Shown here: piece after piece, positions 31,440 to 42,884 of the stretch
How the letters are laid out: the number at the start of each line of letters is the position of its first letter
Position numbering within the stretch: the first letter of the stretch is position 1
From: Phascolarctos cinereus
Taxonomy: Eukaryota > Chordata > Mammalia > Diprotodontia > Phascolarctidae
Length of the DNA stretch: 64,000 bases
NCBI RefSeq assembly: GCF_002099425.1
Contig: NW_018344274.1
Location: forward strand, 1-64,000
Reading direction: 5' to 3'
Translations under genes and position numbers: made by a program
Notes under the pieces: generated by a model
Databases searched by the model: none
What the model was told of the DNA's origin: nothing
The model's input: the letters and a program-made list of their open reading frames with translations, nothing else

Positions 31440-32310
31440 ACAAGTCATGAAGTCTTCTTACTTTCACATCTTCTCTGAGACCTCAACTCTATGTTGATTA
31501 CCCCTACTTACACAAATTTGCTTGAATTCCTCAATTCTACTCTCATTTTATCTTCACTCTATTTCAGCTACCCCATAGGATAGCCATGCAATAAATCTCA
31601 AAGGCACTCAAAATTATTCCAACTTTAAATATTGAAATTTCTTGCTCTGACTATAATTTTTCAACCTCTGACACTCATTTTCTTCCTCCTCATTATCATC
31701 ATTACCTCATTCCCTCAGTATTTTCTCAGATCAAGAACCGTATTTTGGCTTCACATCCCTCCCTAACCAGTATAGTCTTCTAGTCATCTATTTCAATATA
31801 TTCTTTCCAGGAGTCTTGAATCTCTTGCTGTCTTGGACTTCCATCATTAATACTTTGAAAAGCCTTGACTTCAAGAGACTCTTACTAACAGTCTTCTCTT
31901 CTCCTGAGTAAACCATGAGACTTTAATGTCTAAATCCAGTACAAAGCTATGACAACTAATTTCACCTGAAATTTTATTGCTGCGTGGCAAACTATTTATT
32001 CATCTAGCATTTGTTCCATATCACATTCTCAACAGTAGCTGTCCCTATTCTTCTCCTTTCTCTTGAAGCCCTCAATTCTCTTCTTCTTCATTTTCAGCAG
32101 ATAACCTAGCCTTCTTTACTAAACAGGATGACGCCAACTTAAATGATCTCCTGAATGTCCATCTTCCCACTCCTTTAAAACTCAACAATTGTTCATTCCA
32201 CTCCTACAGCTTTAGGAGAGGTGCCTCCCATTTTTATACCTATGCCTCTATGCCCCACACCTTGTACTCAATGTTTTCAAAAATTGACCACTCATCTTCT
32301 CCCTAAAAGG
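31440..32310 (+). mobile_element. L2 LINE, endonuclease/linker region
   Basis: 'gacctcaactctatgttgat', 'gaattcctcaattctactct', 'cataggatagccatgcaata' and later pyrimidine-rich blocks follow the sense strand of the marsupial L2 ORF just after the endonuclease domain. It is old, with stops and indels throughout. Confidence 0.65.
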
Positions 32311-32317
32311 AAGTAGT

Positions 32318-32510
32318 GTCAAAGACTGGAAAGAACACAGTCTCTGGAATAGCATGACTTTTGTATAAACCCTGCCCCTGGTGTTTAATTTTGTGTGATC
32401 TTGGTTAAATTACTTAATGGCACTGTGACTCAATTTCTTCTTCTACTATGAGGTGTGAAGTGGCCTTTGAGCTTTCTTCTAGAGCTAGATAGATGATAGT
32501 ATGATTTCTC
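32318..32510 (+). mobile_element. MIR-type SINE, diverged
   Basis: 'tggaaagaacacagtctctg', 'tgtgtgatcttggttaaatt' and 'tcaatttcttcttctactat' give MIR order at low identity. L2-like sequence resumes after it. Confidence 0.7.
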
Positions 32511-32600
32511 CATCCCCATAACCTCTCTATTCCTTATAATCATGCCCAAATTCTCTCAAACTTCCAGGTTTGGGATTTGGATATCATCTATATTCTTTTC
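32511..32600 (+). mobile_element. L2 ORF fragment
   Basis: 'aacttccaggtttgggattt' and 'ggatatcatctatattcttt' resemble the sense L2 block encoding the L-G-I-I-L-D region, downstream of the L2 piece at 31440. Confidence 0.5.
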
Positions 32601-32765
32601 CATGTAGCACATTGAAAAGAGTACTAGCTTGGGAATGAAAAGATATGAGCTTGAATCCAATATGATCTTAGACATCAGTTTCCCCATCTGTCAATATAGG
32701 ATGGGCAAGGACAAAGGCAGGCTATATGATATATAAGATCCATATCATCCCTAAAGCCTAATGAT
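32601..32765 (+). mobile_element. MIR-type SINE fragment
   Basis: 'cattgaaaagagtactagct', 'cagtttccccatctgtcaat' and the tail 'taaagcctaatgatc' are recognisable. The middle is partly deleted. Confidence 0.68.
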
Positions 32766-33014
32766 CTTAAACATTTTTATTTGGAGCAAAGAGAGTAAAC
32801 AGAAACCATTAAGCAAAACAGCTCCACACTTCAGACATCATTGTAGTGTTTTCAGGATCATCTAAAGACAGCAGTCTTACCGTTTTTGTGAGGGAAGATT
32901 TATTTTCATTTCCTAATATTCTTCAGATCACAATGGAAAGTTGTATAATAGGGTCACTATGAAGTCTTTGAATATGATGTAAGGGGATTAGGTGCTAACA
33001 ATAAAGTATTTAAC

Positions 33015-33255
33015 AATAATACCCTAGTTTTGCATAAGTTTTTTTTATTTTTGAAGTGCTTTCACATACAATTTCTCCTTCCATCCTTATAATAATCTCT
33101 GAAATAGGAAGGGCAGATAGTATGATTTCTGTTTTGTAAATTAAGTTCCCTGAGAATCAAAATTACTTTCCCAAAGTCATAGAAATATTAAGTATAAGTG
33201 TCAGGATTCGAATGCAGGACTTGTAATCCATGGTCTAATGCTTTTCCACTAGAAT
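33015..33255 (-). mobile_element. MIR/THER1 core-SINE
   Basis: 'tttttgaagtgctttcacat', 'ccttataataatctctgaaa', 'ttactttcccaaagtcatag' and 'gattcgaatgcaggacttgt' are in reversed MIR order. Confidence 0.82.
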
Positions 33256-34660
33256 ACACAGGAAACAAACAACCATGAAAATGAGAATTCTAGACAATTT
33301 CAAAGATAGGAAAAGGAGCAACAACTGGTTTAAGACATGTAAGACAGGGCATCAGTATCTGTAGGCAGATCCTCATCTACTTCATGAGTTCACTGAACTC
33401 ATCAGTCACATTTAGACCACAAAGGACCAAGAGATCTCTTTCTTAAGAGTGGGGCTTGCTAATTCAGATCTAAGGTTTATCCAGAGAAATTCACAGAGTA
33501 AACAGAAAAGTAAGTCATTGCAAGTTCTCCCTATAAAGCTTCCAATTCTGAGAACTCCTCCACAATCTTAAATGTGTGTACCTTTTTTTTTCTTAGCAGT
33601 ATTTCAACTCCATACATAGCAATTCACACTAAAGTCTATGAGGTTTCCTTGGGAATCCAAGAATATATAATGGACCAGAGACAGCCCTTGTCACCTTGAC
33701 AATTTTACTGTTGGCCTGGTTCTCCTTGACTCTCCATCAAAAAGCATTGTTACTTTTCCAAATATCCCTTAAAGGAGCAAGTTGGTTGTCTGGGTCACCC
33801 AACCCTTAACCATTCTAAACCACCAAGGTGGGAGTAATCTTGGGATAGGGAAGGGGACACTCTGTCTGGACAACATGGCACCCCCTAAATTATAGACCAA
33901 GGTGTTTTTTTCTTGTCCTCTTTTAAACACTGTGCTCCTGAAAGCTATATGACTTGCCTCTTGTTTGTAATTACCAATGACCTTTGGAGATACTTTATTG
34001 AGCTTTAACGTGCCATTTAGCTAACTATTGCTAATAATGTAAGGTTTCCTGAAATGAGAGTAATTGGATGTGTTGTATTCAAGATGGAAATCACTAGACC
34101 TCTCAGCATACCTATTAAAACCTGTAATTAGATTGTCAAGTATGGGCAGTGGGTTTTAAAAAAAGGTAGCAATTTCTAGAGATAGTATAAAATTAATTTT
34201 TAAAACAGACTTTTATCTCCTAAAAGCAGAACAATAAAGGCGTGGTTTCAATTTGATGAGAGAACAGCACTCTAAAAAACTTGACTTTCTAAAAATGTAT
34301 TATCCCAATTTTTTCTATAATCAACATCTAATTTTTCAAAATTGCACAGATTACTGTAGAATACCAATATAGAATTTTAATAACCTTTTTCTTAATTGTG
34401 AAATTTGACATTTCCTAAATAAAATAGCATGAGGTTTAAACTAGCAAAAAGAGAAATAAAAGTAGAAGAGAGAAGGTAATGAAGAAAGGAGACTTAAGCA
34501 GCACTTGGCTAAAGAGCAGGGTTAGACCTTGATGGGTTTTAAAATAGCCTTGTTAATTTCTGTGTTATAACTTAGGAATGTAAAATCTCATTATTTTCCC
34601 AAGTATTTCATAGGTACTGTTGTAAGTAATAACAGCACTGACTTTGAATTCAAAGGACTT
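33256..34660. promoter_or_regulatory. Repeat-free island, candidate enhancer at about 33640-34300
   Basis: About 1.4 kb without recognised transposons. The core has 'tttgtaattaccaatgacct' (homeodomain-like TAATTA followed by a TGACCTTTGGA nuclear-receptor-like half-site, about 33965-33990), then 'aacctgtaattagattg', then the SOX-like 'acaataaaggc' (34231-34241). There is no open frame of note. A regulatory role is inference. Confidence 0.35.
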
Positions 34661-34682
34661 ATGCTGAGATCCTGTCTTTATC

Positions 34683-35190
34683 ATTTGGAAGAAAAGAAAG
34701 AAGAAAGGAAGGAAAGAAGGAAGGAAGGAAGGAATGGACCAATCAAGGAAGGAAAGGAGAGTGGGAGGAAGAGGAAGGGAGGGAGGAAAGAAGAAAGGAA
34801 GGAAGCAAGGAAATTAGGGACAGGAGGAAGGATAAAAGAAAAGGAATGGAAGGAAAGTGGAAAGGAAGACAGGAAGGGAATGAGGAAAGAAGGAATTGGT
34901 GGAGAAAGGAAAGAAGGGAGGGAGGAAGGAAGGAAGAAAAGGAAGATGGTAATAAGGGAGGGAGGAAGGAAAGAAGAAAAGGAAGATGGTAATAAGGAAT
35001 GAAGGAAAAAAGAAGGAAAGGAGGAGAGGAAGAAAGCCAGGAATGAAGGAAGGGAAAAAGGAGGGAAGGAAAGAAGGGACAGAAAGAGGGAAGAAAGAAG
35101 GAAGGGAAGAAAGAGAGGAGGAAGAAAGAAGAGAATAGAAGAAAGAAAGGAAAGAAAGAATGAATGAATGAAAGAAAAAAGAGAGCAATG
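34683..35190. repeat. Degenerate GGAA/GAAA purine tract
   Basis: About 500 bp of imperfect GGAA, GAAA and GGGA units. It has an internal duplicated block of about 47 bp with 'gatggtaataagg' (near 34944 and 34985). The 113- and 164-codon frames here are products of the repeat. Confidence 0.96.
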
Positions 35191-35194
35191 CAGT

Positions 35195-36195
35195 TAATTT
35201 AAGTAAATTCATGAACCTTGAAAAGGGGAGGTAAACTGAAGCTGGGATGGGAAGTCTATGAAAAGGAACTATCATCAAATTACCACTATTGAAATAAAAG
35301 ATAAGCAATATGTTTGTGATAAAATAAATGCAGGAATCATGAACTTAACCATCAAAACTTTAAATATTAATGGACAAAGTAATTAATTAAATTTTTAAAT
35401 TTAAATAATTAATAAATAAAATAATAAATGATAAAATGGTTAATTAAATAAATTGTTCTTTATGACCCATTTGGATTTGTATAAGAGATTAAGTTTTTGC
35501 TTCAGCATTAGGAAAAACAATGAACAAAGACAACCTAAACCCCATTATTATATAAAGAGAAGCACAAATGATTCTTTGACACAACAAAGAAGTTATTTCC
35601 GCTAAAATCCATAAAAATCAAAGAAACTGAAAGTTCATTTTTAATATGATTAAAAAGTTTGTTTTGAAAACCAAAAATTATTATACTTCGCCATTGAGAA
35701 ACATTAGAACTTCTTTATTCTGTACACAGCATAAAACCAAAATGCTCTCTTGATTTTTCAATGTAATTCTAGAAATTCTAGAATTTGCATGCAGTTCTAG
35801 AAATTCTATCAATAGCATAAAGGAAAATAAAGCATAAATCTATTCTGTACACTTTGCAGTTTGCTTTTTGAGTGAAGTTAATTGGGACAATGAATGGCTT
35901 TAGTAATAGAAGATTAAAAAATCCATAAAAATAATCAGTATTTCTGCAGGAGGAAATGATAGAGAAATTCTATTCAAAGAATTTGCAAAATATATTGTAT
36001 AGGATATTTGGGAATATATTTACCATGACACACACATGGCTGATATAAATATAGTTAGAAAACTCTCATTTAAAAAACAAGCAGACAAAGAAATGAATAA
36101 ATAAATAATGGGAAAGATAATCACTGCTCATGGCTGGGCCATGCCAATATAATTTTTAAATGATATTGCCTAAATTTATTTATTGATTTTATAAT
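35195..36195 (+). mobile_element. Degraded L1 ORF2 pieces
   Basis: 'acccatttggatttgtataa' with 'cttcagcattaggaaaaac' resembles the L1 reverse-transcriptase G-F-I...N-I-R-K region. 'atcactgctcatggctggg' near 36119 resembles a later ORF2 part. 35395-35450 is AT-rich low complexity, and 35780-35900 resembles a minus-strand L1 3'UTR piece. Confidence 0.5.
35767..35802. promoter_or_regulatory. Three TTCTAGAA palindromes in 36 bp
   Basis: TTCTAGAA occurs at 35767-35774, 35776-35783 and 35795-35802. Each is a TTCnnGAA heat-shock-element half-pair, though the first two are spaced by 1 bp rather than the canonical 2. It is embedded in L1-derived sequence, so it may be accidental. Confidence 0.25.
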
Positions 36196-36199
36196 ATAT

Positions 36200-37652
36200 T
36201 ATATTTCCAGGGGAATGTTTTTCCAAAACATCTCCATTGGTTTATTTTTTAAAATTGTATTTATTTTATTTTTGATTTATGAAATAAAATAAGCATTTCC
36301 ATAATACAGAACACAAAAAAATGACAGCACATTAAACTGCAAATCTACTCTGTACACTTTACTATTTCTTTGAAGTATGTAAAAGTTAACATGTAAATTT
36401 CTTTTTTTTTCCCCTACCTCCCTCCCTGTTCTTGGAAATGGCTACCATTAGAAACAAATATGTGTGTGTGAGTGTGTGTGTATACATATATAATATATAT
36501 GACATACATATGTGTGTATGTGTATATGCAATGTAACATGTAGATATATATGTAGATATATATATGTAAAATCATCTATACATATTTCTATTTATCAGTT
36601 CTTTCTCTGGATGCAAATAATATCTTCTTCATAAGCCCTTTGTAGTTAATTTGAGTATTTATAATAGTCAAAATTACTTAGTCACTCAATGTTATTCTTA
36701 AAAAAAAATCAGTTACCATTTTTAACATTCTCTTGGTTCTGCTCATTTCATTCTTCATTATTTTGTGCAAGTATATCCATGTTTTTCTAAGATTCTCGAG
36801 ATCATCATTTCTTATAGCAGAGTAGAATTCCATCATGATCATATACCACAAATTGTTCCGCAATTCCTCAATTGATGGGCATCTCCACAATTTCCAGTTC
36901 TTTGCCACCACAAAAAAGAGCTCCCATAAATATTTTAGAACATATAGGTTCTTTTCCTTTTTCTCTAATCATATTTAGAAATAGACCTACTAGTGATAAT
37001 ACTGAGTCAAAGGCTATGCATAATTTAATAATTCTTTGGGTGTAATTATAGATTTCTCTCCAAAATCATTGGATCAGTTCACAGATCCACCAGCACTGAA
37101 TTAGTGTCCCAATTATTCCACATCCCCTCCAACAGTGTTGCTTTCACCTTTAATCACTTTAGCCACTCAGATACTATAAAATGATATATCAAGGTTGTTT
37201 TAATTTGCATTTCTCTAATCAATAATGATTTAGACAATTTTTTTTCATGTGACTACAAGGAATTCTTCATTAGCAACTGCCTGTTGTATCTTTTCATCAT
37301 CTATCAATTGTGGAATGACTCATATTCTTATGCATTTTACAAAATGCTTTATATATTTGATATATGAAACCTTTATCTGGGAAACTGCACATTAATTTTT
37401 CCCCAATTTTCTGCTTTCCTTTTCATCTTGGCTACATTTCTTTTACTTGTACCAAACCTTTTTAATTTAATATAATGAAAATTATCCTTTTATACATTAC
37501 TCTACTTCCTATCTCATTTATTTGTAAATTGTTCATCTATCCACAAGTCTAATAAGTAATATTTTCCATGATCTTCAAATTTTCTTGTACTATCTCTCTT
37601 TATATCAAGGTTATGTATCCATTTTGACCTTAGTAAATGGTGTAAAATATTG
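36200..37652 (-). mobile_element. L1 LINE 3' part, minus strand
   Basis: Starting with the antisense 3'UTR ('ataagcatttccataataca', 'ctaccattagaaacaaata'), it runs through 'ttgatgggcatctccacaat' and 'tgttgctttcacctttaatc' to 'tatgtatccattttgacct'. This is the reverse complement of the L1 3'UTR and distal ORF2. A TG/TA microsatellite (about 36462-36570) lies inside. It ends where a plus-strand L1 begins. Confidence 0.85.
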
Positions 37653-37654
37653 GC

Positions 37655-38135
37655 CTATAAGATCAATTGTGAAACAATGTCCACTGTCACCAACATTCTT
37701 CAACATTGTTTTGGAAATCCTAGCAATAACAATTAGAAAAGAAAAAGAAATACAAGGAATTGGAATAGGGAATGAGTAATAAACCTAACTCTTTTTGCAG
37801 ATGATATGATGATATACTTGGAAAATTTCAAAGATTCAACTAAAAAGTTAGTTGAAATAATTAATAGTTTTAGCAAAGTAGCAGGATATTAATGAAATCT
37901 ACATTAATCAACAAAACCCTGCAAGAAGAGATAGTAAGAGATATTCCATTTAAAATATTCTAGACAGTATAAAATATCTGGCAGTACACCTGCCAAAACT
38001 AACCCAGGAGATACAAAAAAAAATTTATACAAATAAAATTACATTTAAATAAATGGAGACATACAATTGTTCATGAGTAGTGGGTAGGTAAGGCCAATAT
38101 AATAAAAAGGACAATTTTATTAAACTCTCTCTATA

Positions 38136-38171
<36 letters not shown>

Positions 38172-38605
38172 TGTATGTATAATACCATCCCAATTAAATT
38201 ACCAAAATTATTTTACTGAATAAGAAACTATAATAACAAGATTCATTCAGAAGAACAAAAAGTCAAGAATATCAAAGGAATTAATGAAAAAATATAAAGG
38301 AAGGATGTTTGGCAGTAACAGATCTTAAGCTAGCAGCAATTATCAAAACTATCAGGTACTGGCTAAGAAATTTAAAGGTAGATAAATGGCACAGAGCAGA
38401 CATACAATTTACAGCAGCAAGTAAATATAGTAACCTTGTATTTGACAAGTGCAAAGACTTAAGTTTTGGGATAAGAATTCATTATTTGGTAGAAAAAAAA
38501 TTGTTTGAAAAACTGCAAAGCACTCTGGCAGAAATCGGGCATAGATCAATATCTTATATCATTTACCAGGATAATGTTTTAAAGAGTCAGACAATATAAC
38601 AATAT
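37655..38605 (+). mobile_element. L1 LINE ORF2, RT to C-terminus, plus strand
   Basis: The plus strand encodes a peptide like QCPLSPTFFNIVLEILA, the L1 reverse-transcriptase block. It is followed by an FADD-box-like 'tttttgcagatgatatgatg' (37792-37811), then KTIRYWLRN and NLVFDKCKD-like segments typical of the L1 C-terminus. Several frame changes and an ATGT tandem repeat break it, so it is inactive. Confidence 0.88.
38125..38181. repeat. (TA)n and (ATGT)n microsatellite in L1
   Basis: A short TA run followed by about 10 ATGT units interrupts the L1 ORF2 copy. Confidence 0.95.
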
Positions 38606-38618
38606 AATTCATTTAGAG

Positions 38619-38848
38619 CAAAAGTTCTTTTGCTTTTGTGTTTTTGTGTGTTTGTGTGCATGTGTATGTATATATGTTTGTTCATGAGGGACTGCTTTGA
38701 CATGAAATTTAGACACATTCTCCTAATGACATTTTGAAAGTAAATAAAATAAAATGCATAAGATTGGAAAAGAAACTAATTATGCTAAAATAAAGCTATC
38801 AGAAAGAATTTTTTTTAAACTTAATAGACCCCAGGTTAAAAACTCTTG
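38619..38848 (+). mobile_element. hAT-type MITE (copy 2)
   Basis: The same family as copy 1: left end 'caaaagttctttt', interior 'gactgctttgacatgaaat', right end 'agaccccaggttaaaaac'. The flanks atttagag (38611-38618) and gtttagaa (38849-38856) match at 6 of 8 bases, fitting an eroded 8-bp hAT target duplication. Confidence 0.8.
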
Positions 38849-38873
38849 GTTTAGAAGACTACAAGGTTTAGAA

Positions 38874-39073
38874 CAGTGATGTCAAACTCAAAAACGGGGA
38901 GCCATTGAATAATACATATGGATTTCTGAAGGCCACATATTGACTTAGTTATAAATTTTAATATCTATGTTTTATGGTATTTTAATTTATTTTGTTAAAT
39001 ATTTCCTAATTACATCTTAATCTGGTTTGGGCTACACTAAGAAGTGTTGTGAGCTACACAGTTGACACCTCTC
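38874..39073 (+). mobile_element. hAT-type MITE of a second family, 200 bp
   Basis: The left end 'cagtgatgtcaaactc' and right end 'gttgacacctctc' are inverted repeats. The interior has 'gaaggccacatattgactta' and 'tctggtttgggctacac'. The flanks gtttagaa (38866-38873) and atttagaa (39074-39081) match at 7 of 8 bases, a good hAT target duplication. It sits 25 bp after copy 2. Confidence 0.88.
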
Positions 39074-39082
39074 ATTTAGAAC

Positions 39083-39835
39083 ATGAAATGAAATAAAGAA
39101 CAGAATTAAAGGAATATATCTTTCATACATCAAATTGTTTTATAAAGCAATAATCACCAATATAATTTGGCAATGATTTTAAAAAATACGCCATTGTGAC
39201 AGACTAGATAAACTAAAATCAGAAACACATCCATAAGGCAAAGGATTGGAAACTGAGGGGATGCCCATCAATTGGGGAATGGCTGAACAAGTTGTGCTAT
39301 GTGAATGTAATAGAATACTATTGTGCTATAAGAAATGATGAGCAGGCTGACTTCAGAAAAACCTGGAAAGACTTGTATGGTCTGATGCTGAGTGAAGTGA
39401 GCAGGACCAGGAGGACATCGCACAGCTACAGCAACATTGTGCAGTAAGCTCTTCTTGCAAGAGCTTATGATCCAAGGCAATTTCAAAAGACTCATGATGG
39501 AAAATGCTGTCCACATCCACAGAAAGAACTATGGAGTCTAAATGCAGATCAAAGCAATATTATTTTCACTTTTTTTTGGTATTTGTTTTTACTTTCTTGT
39601 GTTTTTTCCCTTTTGTTCTGAGTCTTCTTTCACTACACAACTAATGTGGAAATTCATTTGATGATTGTACATGCATGGCCTATATCAGATTAATTGCTGT
39701 CTTATAGAAGGAGGAGGAGAAGGAAGAGGAGAAGGAGGGAGAAAAATTTGGGAATTCAAAATTTTACAAAAATGAATATTGCAAACTATCTTTATGTGTA
39801 ATTGGAAAAAATAAAATACTATCAAATTTATTTTT
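39083..39835 (+). mobile_element. L1 3' end, plus strand
   Basis: A short ORF2-like piece ('ataaagcaataatcaccaat') is followed by the typical tail: 'ggatgcccatcaattgggga', 'gaagtgagcaggaccaggag', 'cacagaaagaactatggagt', a GGAGAA purine patch and 'ggaaaaaataaaatac'. It repeats an ORF2 region already present at 38309-38400, so it is a different insertion. Confidence 0.85.
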
Positions 39836-39837
39836 TT

Positions 39838-41395
39838 AAAGAAACAAGTATATAAAATATTTGATAGACCTCAAAACAGAAACTAAATTATGGGTAAAAG
39901 TAGAAAGCAGTTCAGGAAATGGTTTAAAGGAGGCAGTGGTCAGAAGCCAAACAGACTTTTGAAGAAGGATAGGGTAAAAAGAAAGAATAAACAGGAGAAA
40001 ATATGATGGAGGAAAATACACAATGATCATAAGTGTGAATGTGAATAGGATAAACTTGCCCCTAAAACAGAATCAGATAGCAGGATGGATTAAAAACCAG
40101 AATCCAACAATGCTGTTTATAAGAAACATACATGAAGTTAAAATAAGGGGCTGGAGCAGCATCTATTATGCTTTAGCTGAGGCTAAAAAGAAAGCAAGGG
40201 AAGCAGTCACAATTTCAGACAAAGCAAAAGCCAAAACAGGCAAGCAGGGAAACTACATTTTGCTAAAAGATGCCATAGACAATGAAGTAATACATACTAA
40301 ACATGTATACACCAAATGACAGAGCTTTGAAACTCGTAAAGGCACAAACAAAATCAATGCAGCCAAAATTGATAGTAAAGCAAGAAACTTGGGTGCGGAT
40401 GGAGGGGGGAATTTACAGTAAGTTTCCTTGATAAAGGCTTCATTTCTCAAATATATAGTGGACTGAATCAAATTTACAAAAGTAAGAGCCACTCCTCAAT
40501 TAATAGTCAAAGATATGAACAGGCAGTTTTCAGAATAAATCAAAACTATTCGTACTCATATAAAACGCTCTTATTCAGTATCAATTAGAGAAATACAAAT
40601 TAGAACAACTCTTAGGTACCACCTCACACCTATCAGAAATGACAAATGCTGGAAGGCATGAGAAAAAAAAAATAGGTACACTAATGAGCTGTTGGTAGAG
40701 TCCTGAACTAATCTAACCATTTTGCAGAATTTTGAATTATACCCAAAGGGCTATAAAACTTCTTGCCACAACAATACCACTACTAGTTCTGTATCCCAAA
40801 GAGATTAAAGAAAAAAAAAAGGACCTATACATAGGGGGGGAAAAATATTTATAGCAGCTTTTTTGTGTGACAAAGAATTGGATATTGAAGGGATGCCCAA
40901 AAGCTGGGGAATGGCTGAACAAGTTGTGTCATATGAGTGTGACGGACACTATTGTGTTATAAGAAATGATGCAAAATGAAGGGCGAAGTAGATCAGTGTA
41001 CACATTAACAGCAATATTGTAAATGACAGTCATCTGTGAAAGACTTAGTTCTCTGATCAAGACAATGATCTAAGACATCCAAGAGTCCTGAAGGACTTGG
41101 AAGGAAAAATGTTATACTACTGCAGAGAGAGAACTGATGAATTCTGATTACAAATTGAGATATATATATATATATTTTTTTTTCCACTTTCTTTACTTTC
41201 ATTTTCTTTATTTTTCTTGCTTTTTTTCCAACTTGGATTGTATGGCAATATTTTTGCATATAAATTGGTATGATTGTTTGCCTGCTCAATGGTTGGAGGA
41301 ATGACTGAAGGAAAGGAGAGAGTTTGAAATTCATTTAGAAAAAGAATGTTAAATATAAAACAAATGTTTAAAAAAGAAAACAAAAAAAAATTCTA
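39838..41395 (+). mobile_element. L1 copy with ORF2 endonuclease start joined to 3' end
   Basis: 40023-40319 encodes an L1 endonuclease N-terminus: segments like ISVNVNRINLPLKQNQ, IAGWIKNQNPT and AKTGKQGNYILLKD match the T-L-N-V-N-G-L-N-S-P, A-S-W-I and G-H-Y-I-M-V-K blocks. At about 40400 it passes straight to the distal part ('tttctcaaatatatagtgga', 'gagaaatacaaattagaaca', 'acccaaagggctataaaact') and 3'UTR. The reverse-transcriptase domain is missing, so this is an internally deleted or recombinant copy. Confidence 0.82.
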
Positions 41396-42270
41396 GAATT
41401 CCTTATTTAAAAAACTACTTAAATAGTGGATAGAAAAGAATATGAAATCAAAACAAAACTATTTTGAGTACATGAAATTGGAAATCTTTTGTAGAATAAA
41501 ATCAGTGCATTTAGAATAAGAGAAACTATCAACTGAGACAGAAAACAAAACAAAAATTTGCATCAGATATAATTGGTAAGTTCTAATATCCATTGTGGAA
41601 ATAAAAACAAATATATAATGTGATAAGACGCTTCCATTCAATAAATGGCCAAAAGCTGTGAACAGTACTCAAAAGAAAGATTAGAAACTAGTATCTACTG
41701 CAAAATTGTTTCACATCACTAATAATAATTGTACTCTAAAATAATCCCAAATTTCACCTGTAATGTGAGTATTTGTCAAAGATAATGAACGATGACCACT
41801 GATAATTTTGCTTGGGATTGATCCTATACATGATGTCAAGTATAGGTAGTGCATGCCTAAGGCTTCAATGAGATGATTTTTTTTCATAGCGTACCATCAG
41901 AGCTATAGGCACAATTACCAAGCATACTGACTTGACTTTATTGTTCCTCCACATTCCTTTCCTGGAACCTCTCCCATATGCAAGTTTCCAGTGTCTTAAT
42001 TCTGCCTTCTGCATACTCAGTGTTCCCCACTTTTTGGTGTTCCCTCAGGCCTGCCTTACCACAAGTGCCTCATGCTACAAAATTAATAACCTTCCAAAAA
42101 AAAGCCCTATTCTCTGCTAAGATTTAATTGAACTAAAGTAAAAATGACTGAATTACCTCTTCCTATCAGTCTTTTCAAACTTAAATAACACAACGAATCT
42201 GTAATCAGTGGGCTGGGATCAGAGGTTAGGGATGTTTTTGAATAAGGGAAATTTGCACATGTCACTTTCC
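41396..42270. other. No recognised gene or repeat
   Basis: AT-rich unique-looking sequence. 41932-42120 has a 62-codon pyrimidine-rich frame with no recognisable product. Confidence 0.45.
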
Positions 42271-42274
42271 CCTG

Positions 42275-42665
42275 GGGCCAATCAGTCAGTCAACAATCAT
42301 TTTTCATGTATGTGCCAGTCAATATACACATACTAGCAAAACAAAAGACAGTCTCTGCTCTCAGAGAGCTTACATTCTAATGTAGAAGAAAACATATAAA
42401 ATGAATCTGAAATGCTAGGAAGGAATGGAGAGTGAGAAGGGATGGAATAAGGTATCTGGCTTAGAGTCCTTATGGAGACATTTGGAAGAGTGCAGCTTGA
42501 TGGGAAATAAAGGTAAAGCTGACTAGGTGTTTTCCTTAAATGGATCTTCTAAGAGGAGCCATCCGATCAGAGGTAGGCACCTGGTGAAGGGTACTTCCTG
42601 TGTGTAAGTCTGAGGACTATACACTACTAAAGAATAGGAGAGAGAAGGTATGCAGACAGATAGGA
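42275..42665 (-). mobile_element. L2 LINE fragment
   Basis: 'acaatcatttttcatgtatg', 'ctctgctctcagagagctta' and 'tgagaagggatggaataagg' follow the reversed L2 3' end into the antisense ORF. Confidence 0.68.
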
Positions 42666-42884
42666 AATAAAACGCTCCCTAAATCTCCACCACTGCCAGC
42701 AAAAACAAAAAATCTATTGTAGGAAGAGGGGTCGATAAAAATGTCTTCTACTGGAAGGCTGTCAGTACATGAACAATGCATTGCTAAATCCAATGGAAAT
42801 TATTTATCCCCAGTGATTTAGGATATGAATAGGTACTGTCCCAGTGATTTTATTGGCATAGGTAACTCCGGCATGAGAAAGTCC

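Noticed and set aside
34661-35308. 113- and 164-codon frames on opposite strands
   Set aside because: Same cause: degenerate GGAA/GAAA repeat.
36200-39835. One L1 with a 5' inversion (twin priming)
   Set aside because: The minus-strand piece contains the L1 3' end, which is also present on the plus strand, so these are separate insertions.
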